From positions 1 through 64,000 of the forward strand of contig NZ_CAUZLM010000008.1 in the NCBI RefSeq assembly GCF_963580165.1: 64,000 bases of DNA. The letters are read 5' to 3'. Positions 24,462 to 32,928 of the stretch are shown piece after piece (position 1 is the first letter of the stretch; every line of letters starts with the position of its first letter). The notes below the pieces were generated by a model. It saw only the letters and a program-made list of their open reading frames with translations. It searched no databases and was not told the DNA's origin. Made by a program: the position numbers and the translations under genes. Source of the DNA: Fructobacillus evanidus. Its GTDB lineage: Bacteria > Bacillota > Bacilli > Lactobacillales > Lactobacillaceae.

Positions 24462-25493
24462 CTACAAATTTAAGTTTTCCAGGAGCTTGACCTTGGTCAC
24501 CTCACCCGCATAAAGCGTTTGCGGTTGTCCTGTATTATCCTCAACCATGATTAAACCACCCTGGTCGCTAATACCAGTCACTACCCCTGTTTTTTCATCT
24601 GTACCAACCTTAACAGTAATGGCGTGGCCAATCAATAAGGAAAGCTTGCGGTAAACCGGCAGATAGTCACCGTTTTGGTAAGTATCTGCCATTTTTAAGA
24701 GGTTCACGACCAATTGAGCTAAAATCACATTTAAGTCCAAATCAGCTTCGCTGTCTGCCAGCACTGTCCCCGCCTTGGACTCGAGCCCATTCGGAAAAGC
24801 ACCCGGCATCAAGTTAATGGCAAAGCCAAGAATCACAGCCGAGTATTGCTGGCTCTCAAAATCAAAAACGCCTTCTGTAATCACGCCACCAATTTTATGG
24901 CCGTGCAAAATCAGGTCGTTGACCCATTTTAGTTGAAAGGGAGCGGCCGGGAAAAAAGTTTGCAGTCCCTGAACTAGAGCAACAGCGGCCGATGTCGTTA
25001 AGAGACTGGGTGATAGCTGTGTATTAACCGGAATGGGCAGTGCTAGCGAGACATATAATCCCCTATCCTTTGGCGAATAAAATGCTCTACCCTGGCGACC
25101 ATAGCCCCCACTTTGCTCTCGAGCAACCAGCAAGGCCGGTCTTATCAAAGGCTGCTTGGCAACCATATCCTTTGCATAGGCCTGGGTAGAACCAATTTGT
25201 TCAAAAACTTGCACCACTGGCTGCTGATTTTCAACCAAATCAGAACCCAAAAGATGCAGCCACTGATTTAGCACGAGAGCATCCACTTGCTGACTGCGTA
25301 AGTAAGCATAGCCAGCCTTCTTACGACTCGCAATTTGATGGCCGTCAGCCTTTAACGACCGCACGGCTTTCCAGATTGATTCGCGTGATAAATCCAAGGA
25401 CTGGGCCAAGCTGTCGCCAGAAAAATAAACACCGGGCTGCGTTAATAGAATGGTCAGAACCCGATTTTTAGTGCTGAGTTCCTGTTTTTTCAT
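24462..25493 (-). CDS. birA: Biotin-[acetyl-CoA carboxylase] ligase / biotin operon repressor
   Basis: BirA attaches biotin to carrier proteins and, with a DNA-binding domain, represses biotin genes. The 343-aa product has an N-terminal winged helix (VLTILLTQPGVYFSGDSLAQ) and the catalytic domain with EQSGGYGRQGRAFYSPKD in place of GRGRxGR, then LKWVNDLILHGHKIGGVI. The C-terminal SH3-like domain follows. The ATG at 25493 follows AAGGAAGA. It sits 68 bp downstream of bioY, whose promoter carries a likely BirA operator, so it probably controls its own operon. Confidence 0.92.
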   Translation of the reverse strand: MKKQELSTKNRVLTILLTQPGVYFSGDSLAQSLDLSRESIWKAVRSLKADGHQIASRKKAGYAYLRSQQVDALVLNQWLHLLGSDLVENQQPVVQVFEQIGSTQAYAKDMVAKQPLIRPALLVAREQSGGYGRQGRAFYSPKDRGLYVSLALPIPVNTQLSPSLLTTSAAVALVQGLQTFFPAAPFQLKWVNDLILHGHKIGGVITEGVFDFESQQYSAVILGFAINLMPGAFPNGLESKAGTVLADSEADLDLNVILAQLVVNLLKMADTYQNGDYLPVYRKLSLLIGHAITVKVGTDEKTGVVTGISDQGGLIMVEDNTGQPQTLYAGEVTKVKLLENLNL

Positions 25494-25561
25494 CAAGTCT
25501 TCCTTCCAATCGTCACCGACTAGTACGGCCGCAAAGCAGCCTCCCCGCAACCGCTAAAACC

Positions 25562-26122
25562 TTAATGCTGACTCGCCTGCCAAAGAGCTTGATCCAAGAA
25601 GACTGCCAATGCGATTTTAAGGAGATCACCCGGGACAAAGGCCATGTTTGCCCAGTAGGCAGACCAGAAGCCAAGCCCCTGGTTGAAGTGCAGCCAAGCG
25701 GCTCCCATGCCAAAGTCTAAAATCAAATCAACGATGATTAGTAAAACAACACTCTGCCACCAAGCTGGTTGGGCTAAGTTTCGATGACCAAAAACCAAGC
25801 GATTCAAACCCCAGTAAACAGCCGGGAAAAGCAACCAAGCCCAAATATAACCAGCTGTTGGACCAGTCAAGACAGCTAAACCACCTCGACCACCGGAAAG
25901 GACAGGCAGACCGACAGCTGCCAAAAGTAAGAAGACAGCCATCACCATCGTTCCCCGTTTTGGTCCTAAAATCAGGACAACCAGCATAACAGCCAGGTTT
26001 TGTAACACGATTGGTACCGGTAAGAAACCAAGCGGAATTCCTGGAATCATTGCAAAAACAATTAATAGCGCAACAAAAACAGCGCCTTTCGTTAAGTCTT
26101 GTAAACGTGATGTTGGTGTCAT
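25562..26122 (-). CDS. bioY: Biotin transporter BioY
   Basis: BioY is the substrate-binding membrane subunit of the biotin ECF transporter, working alone or with the EcfAAT module. The 186-aa protein has about six helices. Family motifs are FLPVPIVLQNLAVMLVVLILGPKRG at about residues 30-55 and LTGPTAGYIWAW. I use the ATG at 26122, seven bases after GAGGAG. The preceding ATG is too close. No biotin synthesis genes are near, so the organism probably depends on uptake. Confidence 0.93.
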   Translation of the reverse strand: MTPTSRLQDLTKGAVFVALLIVFAMIPGIPLGFLPVPIVLQNLAVMLVVLILGPKRGTMVMAVFLLLAAVGLPVLSGGRGGLAVLTGPTAGYIWAWLLFPAVYWGLNRLVFGHRNLAQPAWWQSVVLLIIVDLILDFGMGAAWLHFNQGLGFWSAYWANMAFVPGDLLKIALAVFLDQALWQASQH

Positions 26123-26137
26123 CAACATGCTCCTCTT

Positions 26138-26175
26138 TTTTAGTAACCCTATTTAATTTGATTAGGTAACTAAAA
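26138..26175 (-). promoter_or_regulatory. BirA operator upstream of bioY
   Basis: The minus strand shows TTTTAGTTACC and GGGTTACTAAAA separated by 15-16 nt. The arms are inverted copies with one or two mismatches and have the spacing of Firmicutes BirA sites (GTTAAC-type half-sites). It begins at the -10 element and covers the start of the transcript. Confidence 0.75.
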
Positions 26176-26203
26176 TATTAGCAAGAAATACTTCGATTGT
26201 CAA
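26175..26203 (-). promoter_or_regulatory. bioY-birA promoter
   Basis: A perfect TTGACA and TAATAT with 17 bp spacing lie directly upstream of the BirA operator. Confidence 0.85.
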
Positions 26204-26204
26204 A

Positions 26205-26240
26205 ATAAAACCAGTGATCGATTGCGATTACTGGTTTTAT
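26205..26240. terminator. Terminator of the yutD-like gene
   Basis: ATAAAACCAGT and ACTGGTTTTAT pair, and the inner bases (GATCG with CGATT) nearly continue the stem, ending just after the yutD-like stop. Confidence 0.7.
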
Positions 26241-26245
26241 ACTTG

Positions 26246-27304
26246 TTATTGTCGTTCCTTAATCGTAAAGGAACGCTTATTATTGGCTGATTTTGCACAA
26301 GATTGTGTATTTTTACCCTTTGAAGGGACGGAAGTTTGCTTTGGCGAATTAGGTGAAATGTTATTGCCTTGCTTTGCCCGTTGCAACTTTGAATTCTTAC
26401 CAGCCTGGCCCGCCTTGGTACTTTGACCTTGGCGAGTGTTCTTCTGGTTGAACCCATCCTGACGGTTTTGACCTTGAGTCTTCGATTTTTGGCGTTGACC
26501 GCTACCTTGACCGCTCTTCGTTCCTTGACGCTTGCGTCTTGGTCCACCGGCCTGGTTGGCCTTCTGCTGTTGATTGCGGTGACGGTTATTAACTGTCGAC
26601 TCCTTCTTAGCAGAAGCTTGACTAGCAGATTCCTCCCCCTGCTTCTGATTAGATGATTCTTGAACCGCCTCATTGGTATTCCGCTCAATTTTTTTAAAGC
26701 GATGTTGATTATTATTCCGCCTTGAGCCGTTTCCGTTTTGACCACGCTTAGCCGAACCACTGCTATTCTTTCTTTGGTCACTATCCCGTCCACCACTGTT
26801 GCTTGGGCGTTGGTTGCGACCATTGGAAACCTTAGCAGTTTTACGGCCATTAGTCGGTTTCTTTGGACTTGATGGCTTACGCACTGGCTTTTTAGGATTA
26901 GCAGCTTCCCAGTCGGCTAGGAAATCATGAACCCTGACAGGACGGAAGGCCGGAGCAGCATTCGATAAGACAAAGTAAGGGGCACCGAAATTAACATATT
27001 CATACAGATAATCAGCCAAGGCACTGATTTTTTGGTCAACAGTCACTTCCCGGTCTTCTTGGTAAAAACCGCGCAAGCGCAATTGGTCTGCCGAAATGTC
27101 GCCAACAATGTAGTCATACTGCTTTAAAAGTGGCGTATAGCGGATTGCTAATTTGCTCGCATCAAAGGCATCCTTGAAGTTTTCCTGCAAAGTCAACTTC
27201 AACCCATCGATAGTAATTTCATCCCCAAAAACGCTGACCTGAAATTCTTTTTCACGCTCAGCTTGTTGGGTAATTGTCCGTTCTTTAAGACTTTCGTGGT
27301 TCAT
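26246..27304 (-). CDS. YutD-like protein with long disordered basic tail
   Basis: Residues 1-125 match YutD (DUF1027): YDYIVGDISADQLRLRGFYQ and ALADYLYEYVNFGAPYFVLS are family signatures. From about residue 135 to 352 the sequence is low-complexity, rich in K, R, N, Q, G and S with no predicted fold (RNQRPSNSGGRDSDQRKNSS). YutD alone is about 100 aa in Bacillus, so the tail of more than 200 residues is an addition. Strong positive charge suggests nucleic-acid or ribosome contact. It lies just downstream of yunD, with which it may be co-transcribed. Function unknown. Confidence 0.82.
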   Translation of the reverse strand: MNHESLKERTITQQAEREKEFQVSVFGDEITIDGLKLTLQENFKDAFDASKLAIRYTPLLKQYDYIVGDISADQLRLRGFYQEDREVTVDQKISALADYLYEYVNFGAPYFVLSNAAPAFRPVRVHDFLADWEAANPKKPVRKPSSPKKPTNGRKTAKVSNGRNQRPSNSGGRDSDQRKNSSGSAKRGQNGNGSRRNNNQHRFKKIERNTNEAVQESSNQKQGEESASQASAKKESTVNNRHRNQQQKANQAGGPRRKRQGTKSGQGSGQRQKSKTQGQNRQDGFNQKNTRQGQSTKAGQAGKNSKLQRAKQGNNISPNSPKQTSVPSKGKNTQSCAKSANNKRSFTIKERQ

Positions 27305-27336
27305 AATTCCTCTTCAGCCACCAGTAGCTCTTCAAT

Positions 27337-28674
27337 CTACTGGGCATGTTTTTGATAATATTGTGCGAGTAATTCGCGCAGAAAGATTTTTTGATTGATT
27401 TTAGCGGGCGCCTCATCCAACACTTGAAAAAAGTTAATCCAGCGATAATGGTCCAAAGTTGCAATTTGATAAGCTTTTTCCGGTTCAACTACCCGACCAG
27501 CATACCGCAATTGGCCGTCATCATCACGGTCAAGGCCATCAATCAATAGGTGACCAAAGACCTTACCGCGGAAACCAGACCCCTTCATCTTTTGATCGAC
27601 CAAATCAGTGCGCCGCTCTTGGAACTCAGCGGCCAAGGCCATCAATTCCGCCCCAGTTAAAGTCGTCACCATTGGGTGAATCGCATGTGGCATGGATTCT
27701 AGGAAGTCTTCAGCCGTATCCGTTCCTTCCGGCAAATCCTGTAAGAACAAGCCAGAAGAACAAAAGGCAACGGGCAAGCCCGTCGTTTCCTTCAACGCGT
27801 CTAAACAAGCTTGACCTTGGTCGGAAATCGTTTGTTCATGATCAAAATGAACAATTTTCTTTGCTTCTTCTAACTCTGCCCCTCGATCATGGAGAGCCTG
27901 AATCTCAGCCAAATCACCAGGTTCGGTTGCTAGTTCACCGAGAGGAATGGCTCGTGCCTGTTTCGAAACCACATGATGCTGGTCGTCTACAACCAAATCA
28001 ATTTGGCCAGCATGGTCGCCGTAACGTCCTGCAGCCGCCAGCAACGTACCATGATCCATTTCACCATCAGGCAAAACATGGTGCGTATGTGCCCCAATAA
28101 TCACGTCTAAATCGTATTTTTCGGCCAAATCACGGTCGGTGGGTAAGCCCAAGTGCGAAAGCAAGATTACCAAGTCAGCCTCTCTTCGCAATTTTGGCAC
28201 CAAGTCGTCCAAAACGTCTTCAACCGGTAGTGGTTGCCAGTCCAGTGACCGGTAAGTCATTTGATAGGGAGCCGTCAAACCAATAATGGCCACCTTCGTC
28301 TGATTGTTAGTGGTCAATATCTTGTAAGGTTCTGCCCAGGCAGGCTGATTTCCCCTTGGTAATTCCTTCAAGTTCGCCAGAATCACCGGATAATTTGCTT
28401 GATCGTATAAATGATTCAAATCAGCATGGGCCATGCCCAAACCTTCATTATTACCAATCGTAACAGCGTCATAATGAGCAGCATTCATCAAGTCGACATT
28501 CGCCTTGCCCAAAGTAGCGTCGGTTAGCGGATGGAAGCGGTCAATAGCATCACCAATATCGAAGTTAAAGGTTGTATCCGCAGTCTTTTCAGCTAGCAAA
28601 AAGCGACGTATGCGTGGCCAGGCCTCAAAGTGCGAATGCAAATCATTGGTGTGTCGTAATTGTATGGCTTCCAT
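27337..28674 (-). CDS. YunD-like metallophosphoesterase / 5'-nucleotidase family protein
   Basis: The 445-aa protein has a calcineurin-like metallophosphatase domain with LRHTNDLHSHFE (metal site 1), VTIGNNEGL (GNHE-like, with Asn and Glu in place), VILLSHLGLP, and IIGAHTHHVL. A C-terminal 5'-nucleotidase-type domain follows from about residue 270. No signal peptide is seen, so it is probably cytoplasmic, as proposed for YunD. ATG follows GGGGGT. YunD and YutD neighbours recur in Firmicutes. The natural substrate is unproven. Confidence 0.87.
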   Translation of the reverse strand: MEAIQLRHTNDLHSHFEAWPRIRRFLLAEKTADTTFNFDIGDAIDRFHPLTDATLGKANVDLMNAAHYDAVTIGNNEGLGMAHADLNHLYDQANYPVILANLKELPRGNQPAWAEPYKILTTNNQTKVAIIGLTAPYQMTYRSLDWQPLPVEDVLDDLVPKLRREADLVILLSHLGLPTDRDLAEKYDLDVIIGAHTHHVLPDGEMDHGTLLAAAGRYGDHAGQIDLVVDDQHHVVSKQARAIPLGELATEPGDLAEIQALHDRGAELEEAKKIVHFDHEQTISDQGQACLDALKETTGLPVAFCSSGLFLQDLPEGTDTAEDFLESMPHAIHPMVTTLTGAELMALAAEFQERRTDLVDQKMKGSGFRGKVFGHLLIDGLDRDDDGQLRYAGRVVEPEKAYQIATLDHYRWINFFQVLDEAPAKINQKIFLRELLAQYYQKHAQ

Positions 28675-28853
28675 AGCTTACCCCCGTTCATCTTATCTTA
28701 TCATTAAAGGACGTTTTTCAGAAAGCTTTTATCAAAAAAGTATCCACAAAAAATAAGGTCTAAATCGTCGAATAGCAGTACGCCTTCTTTGATAAAAATT
28801 AAATAAATCTCATTACCTAGTCAAATTAAATCACTAAGTTATGTTCCAAAATT

Positions 28854-28886
28854 AAAAAAGGCCGAACACATCCGAGTTCGGTCTTT
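28854..28886 (-). terminator. Terminator after the M24 peptidase gene
   Basis: GACCGAAC and GTTCGGCC pair on the minus strand and are followed by TTTTTT. The rest of the 230-bp gap upstream of yunD holds only a candidate promoter (TTGACT, 17 bp, TAATTT). Confidence 0.8.
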
Positions 28887-28905
28887 ATTGAAATCACTTA
28901 TACAT

Positions 28906-30000
28906 TTAGTCAACTGGTAAAACAATCAAGTCCTTTGGCAAATCAGCAGTCAAAACTTCATGGCCGTCCTTTGTAATCAAAACATCGTCTTCAATCCGGA
29001 CACCACCCTTGCCGGCCAAATAAATTCCAGGTTCAACCGTCAAAAGGTTACCAACTTGAACTTCATCACTTGACCGTGACGAAAGGTAAGGACCTTCGTG
29101 AATATCCAAACCAGCACCGTGGCCAGTTGAGTGTTGGAATTCTTCGCCGTAACCCTTTTCCGTGATAAAGTCACGGGCAACGCGGTCAACTTCAGAAGCT
29201 GAAATACCAGCCTTCAAAACATCAATCGTGTTTTCGTTAGCTTCCTTGACGATTTCATAAATCTTCTTCAATTCAGGATCAACTTCGCCCAAGGCAAACG
29301 TCCGGGTAACGTCAGAAGTGTAGCCATCAACGTAGTAACCGAAGTCAACAGTGACCAATTCACCAGCTTCTAACTTCTTATCACTGGCCATTCCGTGTGG
29401 CATCGCTGAACGGTAGCCAGAAGCGACAATCGTTTCAAAGGAAGGCTTTTCCGCCCCAAATTCCTTTTGCAAGACATCCAAGCGGTTGGCAACTTCCTTT
29501 TCAGTCATCCCAACCTTAACTTCCTTCAACAAAGCATTGAAGGCTTTGATTGATGCTTGAGCAGCCTTACGCAAGGCATCAGCTTCTTGATCATCCTTTG
29601 TTTCGCGCAATGCTTCAACAGCGCCTGGAACGGCGTCAAAACTTACATTGGCTGGTAACAAGTCATCCAACTCTTCATAGAAAGCGTATGGCAAATCAGA
29701 TTCGAAGCCAAGCTTTTCAATCCCAAATTCGCGAACAACTTCCACAGCCTTTTCGTAGTATTGACGCGTAACCTTCAATGAAACGCCCTGTGGTAACGTA
29801 CCAACATACTCGTTTTCGTAACGAGCATCGGTGATGAAAGCGGCATCGGCCAATGATACGACCAAAACACCATCACCAGGAACCCCACCAAAACCAATCA
29901 GGTAGTTCAAGTTCGAGGCATTGGAAATAATCATTCCCTGCAAGTCCAACTTCTTCAACAGCTTTTGAAACTTGTTCAAACGTTCTTCATAAAATCCCAC
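28906..30000 (-). CDS. Xaa-Pro aminopeptidase/dipeptidase (M24 family)
   Basis: This cytosolic metallopeptidase removes residues next to proline. The 364-aa protein has an N-terminal creatinase domain and a pita-bread M24 domain with all five metal ligands: Asp in TVDFGYYVDG, Asp in TSDVTRT, His in STGHGAGLDIHE, Glu in TVEPGIY and Glu in RIEDDVL. I start at GTG (30000), seven bases after GGAGGG. The longest frame begins at TTG inside the ribosome binding site. PepQ or PepP cannot be separated with certainty. Confidence 0.88.
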   Translation of the reverse strand: MGFYEERLNKFQKLLKKLDLQGMIISNASNLNYLIGFGGVPGDGVLVVSLADAAFITDARYENEYVGTLPQGVSLKVTRQYYEKAVEVVREFGIEKLGFESDLPYAFYEELDDLLPANVSFDAVPGAVEALRETKDDQEADALRKAAQASIKAFNALLKEVKVGMTEKEVANRLDVLQKEFGAEKPSFETIVASGYRSAMPHGMASDKKLEAGELVTVDFGYYVDGYTSDVTRTFALGEVDPELKKIYEIVKEANENTIDVLKAGISASEVDRVARDFITEKGYGEEFQHSTGHGAGLDIHEGPYLSSRSSDEVQVGNLLTVEPGIYLAGKGGVRIEDDVLITKDGHEVLTADLPKDLIVLPVD

Positions 30001-30144
30001 GGTATGACCCTCCAAATTTTAATATATCTTGCGGTTATTGTACCATAAGTTTGAAGCTCTCTAAAAGAAAGTTCTCATTTTATTTTAAGAAATACAAAAT
30101 GCTCGTCCAATGTTTCAAAAGACCGAATAAAGCAAAATTTGGGC

Positions 30145-30169
30145 AAAAAAAAACAGCCGAAGCTGTTCT
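30145..30169 (-). terminator. rplU-rpmA terminator
   Basis: AACAGC-CGAA-GCTGTT with a tetraloop is followed on the minus strand by nine T. Confidence 0.88.
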
Positions 30170-30179
30170 TCCCAATTAG

Positions 30180-30494
30180 TTAGGCGTTAGCAAGTAACTG
30201 ATTGTATTCTTCCCGAGTATAAACGGAAACTTGGCGCTTGTCGCGACCCTTGCGTTCGAACTTAACAACACCGTCAGTCAAAGCAAAAAGTGTGTCATCG
30301 CCACCCTTTTTAACGTTTTGACCTGGGTAGATGTGTGTTCCACGTTGGCGGTAAATGATTGAACCAGCAGTCAAGGCTTGTCCATCAGCGACCTTCGTAC
30401 CTAAACGACGACCAGCTGAGTCACGACCGTTGGCAGATGATCCACCCCCCTTGTGGTGGGCAAAGAGTTGCAAGTTATCTTGATTCATCAACAT
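30180..30494 (-). CDS. rpmA: 50S ribosomal protein L27 with cleavable N-terminus
   Basis: L27 lies at the peptidyl transferase centre. The 104-aa product shows the conserved HHKGGGSSANGRDSAGRRLG. Before it is the extension MLMNQDNLQLFA, which matches the N-L-Q-F-F-A type site cut by the Prp cysteine protease in Firmicutes, between Ala12 and His13. In most Firmicutes prp lies between rplU and rpmA, but here only 27 bp separate the two. The protease gene must therefore be elsewhere. ATG follows AAAGGAG. Confidence 0.97.
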   Translation of the reverse strand: MLMNQDNLQLFAHHKGGGSSANGRDSAGRRLGTKVADGQALTAGSIIYRQRGTHIYPGQNVKKGGDDTLFALTDGVVKFERKGRDKRQVSVYTREEYNQLLANA

Positions 30495-30521
30495 AAGTCT
30501 ATTCTCCTTTAACAGTGATGA

Positions 30522-30821
30522 TTACGCGATGGAATCAATCTTCACGCGTGTATATGGTTGGCGGTGTCCCTGCTTTGTGTGGGAATGCTTCTTAGGACGG
30601 TACTTGAAAGTAACAACCTTCTTTTCCTTACCCTGCTTTTCAACAGTTCCAGAAACCTTAGCACCATCAACAAATGGGGTACCGATCTTTGAGTCAGTCA
30701 AGACGACTTGGTCGAAAACAACCTTGTCCCCTTCTTGTGCGTCCAACTTTTCAACAAAGATGGTATCGCCTTCAGCGACTTTATATTGCTTGCCGCCAGT
30801 AACAATAATTGCGTAGGCCAT
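30522..30821 (-). CDS. rplU: 50S ribosomal protein L21
   Basis: L21 is a 23S rRNA-binding protein. The 99-aa sequence starts MAYAIIVTGGKQYKVAEGD and ends KRRPKKHSHTKQGHRQPYTRVKI-like (here FKYRPKKHSHTKQGHRQPYT), the expected signature. It is the first gene of the rplU-rpmA operon, preceded by a leader of about 100 nt that fits the L21 autoregulatory leader, with a good promoter. Confidence 0.96.
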   Translation of the reverse strand: MAYAIIVTGGKQYKVAEGDTIFVEKLDAQEGDKVVFDQVVLTDSKIGTPFVDGAKVSGTVEKQGKEKKVVTFKYRPKKHSHTKQGHRQPYTRVKIDSIA

Positions 30822-30923
30822 TATTGAATTCTCCTTTTATACTTAGACTCACCATCTCGAGGCGGCTATTGCTAGCTTCTTGAACCTGAGATGTGTGGTT
30901 GTAGCTGCGCTAACAACTAATTA
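30822..30923 (-). ncRNA. Ribosomal protein L21 leader
   Basis: The leader between promoter and rplU contains GAACCTGAGATG-type inverted sequences on the plus strand (CATCTCGAGG and ACCTGAGATG, 30852-30892) that form a stem around GGCGGCTATTGCTAGC. Position and size fit the Firmicutes L21 leader. No consensus comparison could be made. Confidence 0.5.
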
Positions 30924-30952
30924 AGTTTATCAAAGTTCCCTCGTTTTATCAA
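30924..30952 (-). promoter_or_regulatory. rplU-rpmA promoter
   Basis: TTGATA and TAAACT are separated by 17 bp on the minus strand. Confidence 0.65.
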
Positions 30953-31050
30953 GGAAATCTTTATTTTTAGCCGTTTTGACGCATAATCGAAACAATGATT
31001 CCAATGCGTCTTCACTAATTTAGATTTACTTAATTTTGCGTCATTAACAA

Positions 31051-31623
31051 CTAAACGTCAAAATCAAAAAGTAATAGTCCCGTCTTTTTCGTCCTCGTCA
31101 TCGTTACCCGCCAAATTTCACGAAATTCTTCGAGAATTTCATCATAGGTCAGCGCCATCGAATCTTGTAGCCACAAAGACACACAAGCCCAAAAACCAGC
31201 GACAATGATTTCCCACTGATAAATCAAGTGTTTCTTTAATTTTTCATCACTTACATCAGCCAAGGCTCGATCACGTTGTTCGCGTAGCGCAGCCATTAAA
31301 TCAACCATTAAAGACTTATCCTGACCGTTATTCAAAACGGCATTATAGAATATTCCTTGCTCTGAAATAACTTCCAACACTTCACGTACACGAAACTTCC
31401 CTTCAGTCTTTTCCGTAAACTGACGAATAAGTTCCCGATTGACATCATTGATCAAGTCCGCCTTATTATTATAGTGTCGGTAAAAGGTTCCGCGAGTCAC
31501 GCGACCCTTCAACAATAATTCGGCAATTGAGAAACGATCTGTTCTTGATAATAATTCAATCGCTGCTGAACGAAGAACCTGCCTTGAACGTAAGACACGA
31601 GCATCCGTTAACTTCTTAGTCAT
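31051..31623 (-). CDS. TetR-family transcriptional regulator
   Basis: The 190-aa protein has an N-terminal TetR helix-turn-helix: AAIELLSRTDRFSIAELLLKGRVTRGTFYRHYNNKADLIND at about residues 16-56, including the typical TxxTFYRHY recognition helix end. The C-terminal ligand domain is not diagnostic. ATG follows GGAG. It stands alone downstream of the pnuC terminator and could control the neighbouring SMR exporter, a frequent TetR target, but no operator is apparent. Confidence 0.88.
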   Translation of the reverse strand: MTKKLTDARVLRSRQVLRSAAIELLSRTDRFSIAELLLKGRVTRGTFYRHYNNKADLINDVNRELIRQFTEKTEGKFRVREVLEVISEQGIFYNAVLNNGQDKSLMVDLMAALREQRDRALADVSDEKLKKHLIYQWEIIVAGFWACVSLWLQDSMALTYDEILEEFREIWRVTMTRTKKTGLLLFDFDV

Positions 31624-31720
31624 GTAACTTCTCCAATCTTTAAAAGGATAAAGCGATTCAACTTGTCTTGATTATAACAACAAAGAATTAAATTGACTTA
31701 AATATCAAGCAGATTAACAC

Positions 31721-31764
31721 AAAAGGTCGAATAATTGTCCTAAACGACAATTATCGACCTTTTT
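31721..31764. terminator. Bidirectional terminator after pnuC
   Basis: AAAAGGTCGAATAATTGTC and GACAATTATCGACCTTTTT form a long, almost perfect stem with a CTAAAC loop. Confidence 0.9.
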
Positions 31765-31794
31765 CGTTGGTAAAAATATGACCGCTACCAAGCC

Positions 31795-32559
31795 TTATTT
31801 AGCATTAGCTGCCTTTGTAGCTCGTGACCATGGCGAGAAGAACAAGCCAATCACATCGTTTCCTAAATAAAGGATATAAGTTGCAAACAAGACCCAGTTG
31901 GCGTCCCCCTGCAATGCCGTTACTCCCCAAAGAGTCACTGACATTAAGCCTTGCAACGTCCACATCCAATACTGTGAGTGGAACTTGGCAATCGTTAATG
32001 CAGCCCCTGTTACACCAATCGCAGCAGAGAAAGCATCAAGCCATGGCCGTGGGGAAATCAGCAAATGCGTGTCCATCATGAAGAGCAAGAAGAACGCCAC
32101 CACGAACGTTGCCAAAGCCAAAAGCCAACCGTTCGTGTTCATTGCCTTAATCTTCCGATTTTGCCATGCGTTACCAAAAAACATGAAATTCAAATCCAAT
32201 GACACCACATAAACCATCTGCATCACGATATCAGAGTAGTTTTTTGAGTGAAAGGCGACAATAGAAATCAAAATTGCTGAGATAAAACCAAGCAGGCCGT
32301 TAATTCGCTTGTTGGCCGTAATAGCCAAAGTACAAGCGAAACCGATTGCTCCACCAATCATGGACAAAATCGACAAAGTTTCCAAACCATGTGGGAAACC
32401 GGTAGCCAAGATGACTACTAGACCAATTGCCAACCAGATGTAAGATTGCTTATCCCAACCAGAAAATCCCTCTTTGTAATAAGACCAGGTGAAAATCTGT
32501 TTCATGTTCGTCTTTACGTCCTGCCAAGTATAACCAGACGTCGATTGTTCGTTACTCAT
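31795..32559 (-). CDS. pnuC: PnuC-family nicotinamide riboside transporter (chromosomal)
   Basis: This 254-aa membrane protein has the PnuC fold with about seven helices. ITANKRINGLLGFISAILISIVAFHSKNYSD includes the family NGL-G motif, and YWMWTLQGLMSVTLWG carries the WxLQ-type ligand residues. PnuC proteins take up nicotinamide riboside for NAD salvage. It lies 42 bp downstream of an SMR exporter gene and probably shares its transcript. A second PnuC is encoded in the prophage (56782-57474). Confidence 0.9.
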   Translation of the reverse strand: MSNEQSTSGYTWQDVKTNMKQIFTWSYYKEGFSGWDKQSYIWLAIGLVVILATGFPHGLETLSILSMIGGAIGFACTLAITANKRINGLLGFISAILISIVAFHSKNYSDIVMQMVYVVSLDLNFMFFGNAWQNRKIKAMNTNGWLLALATFVVAFFLLFMMDTHLLISPRPWLDAFSAAIGVTGAALTIAKFHSQYWMWTLQGLMSVTLWGVTALQGDANWVLFATYILYLGNDVIGLFFSPWSRATKAANAK

Positions 32560-32601
32560 AAATCTCCTCCAACGGCTCAGGGACAGTCTTCCCCGAACAT
32601 T

Positions 32602-32928
32602 TTAATGTACGTTGCCAAAGATGTTAACCAAAACCACCCCTAGGACCAAAAAGGTCAGGCCAACGATTGTTTGCCAGTTCAAATGCACGTTGAACAAGAC
32701 AACACTTAAGCACGTGACAACTAGTATACCACTTGCAGACCAGATTGCATAAGCGAGGTAAACGGGCATCGATTTGACGACAAGCGCCAAAAGGTAGAAG
32801 GATAGGGCATAGCAGCTAAGAGTCAAAATTGTCGGTAACAATTTTGTAAAACCAGCCGTACTGCCAATCAAAGTCGTACCAGTCGTTTCAGCGATAATGG
32901 CCACGGCCAAATAAAAATAAGTTAACAT
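32602..32928 (-). CDS. Small multidrug resistance (SMR/EmrE-like) exporter
   Basis: The 108-aa protein has four helices and closely follows EmrE: the essential Glu lies in AIIAETTGTTLIGSTAGFTKLLP, then YALSFYLLALVVKSMPVYLAYAIWSASGI (EmrE has AYAIWSGVGI), then GVVLVNI. Such dimers exchange protons for aromatic cations or guanidinium-type compounds. ATG follows AAAAGGAG. It leads the SMR-pnuC unit behind a leader with a stable hairpin. The actual substrate is unknown. Confidence 0.92.
   Translation of the reverse strand: MLTYFYLAVAIIAETTGTTLIGSTAGFTKLLPTILTLSCYALSFYLLALVVKSMPVYLAYAIWSASGILVVTCLSVVLFNVHLNWQTIVGLTFLVLGVVLVNIFGNVH

Noticed and set aside
26200..26850. A 216-codon minus-strand frame overlapping the yutD-like gene
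   Set aside because: It is an alternate frame of the low-complexity tail (Arg/Lys/Val-rich by composition) without a start signal.
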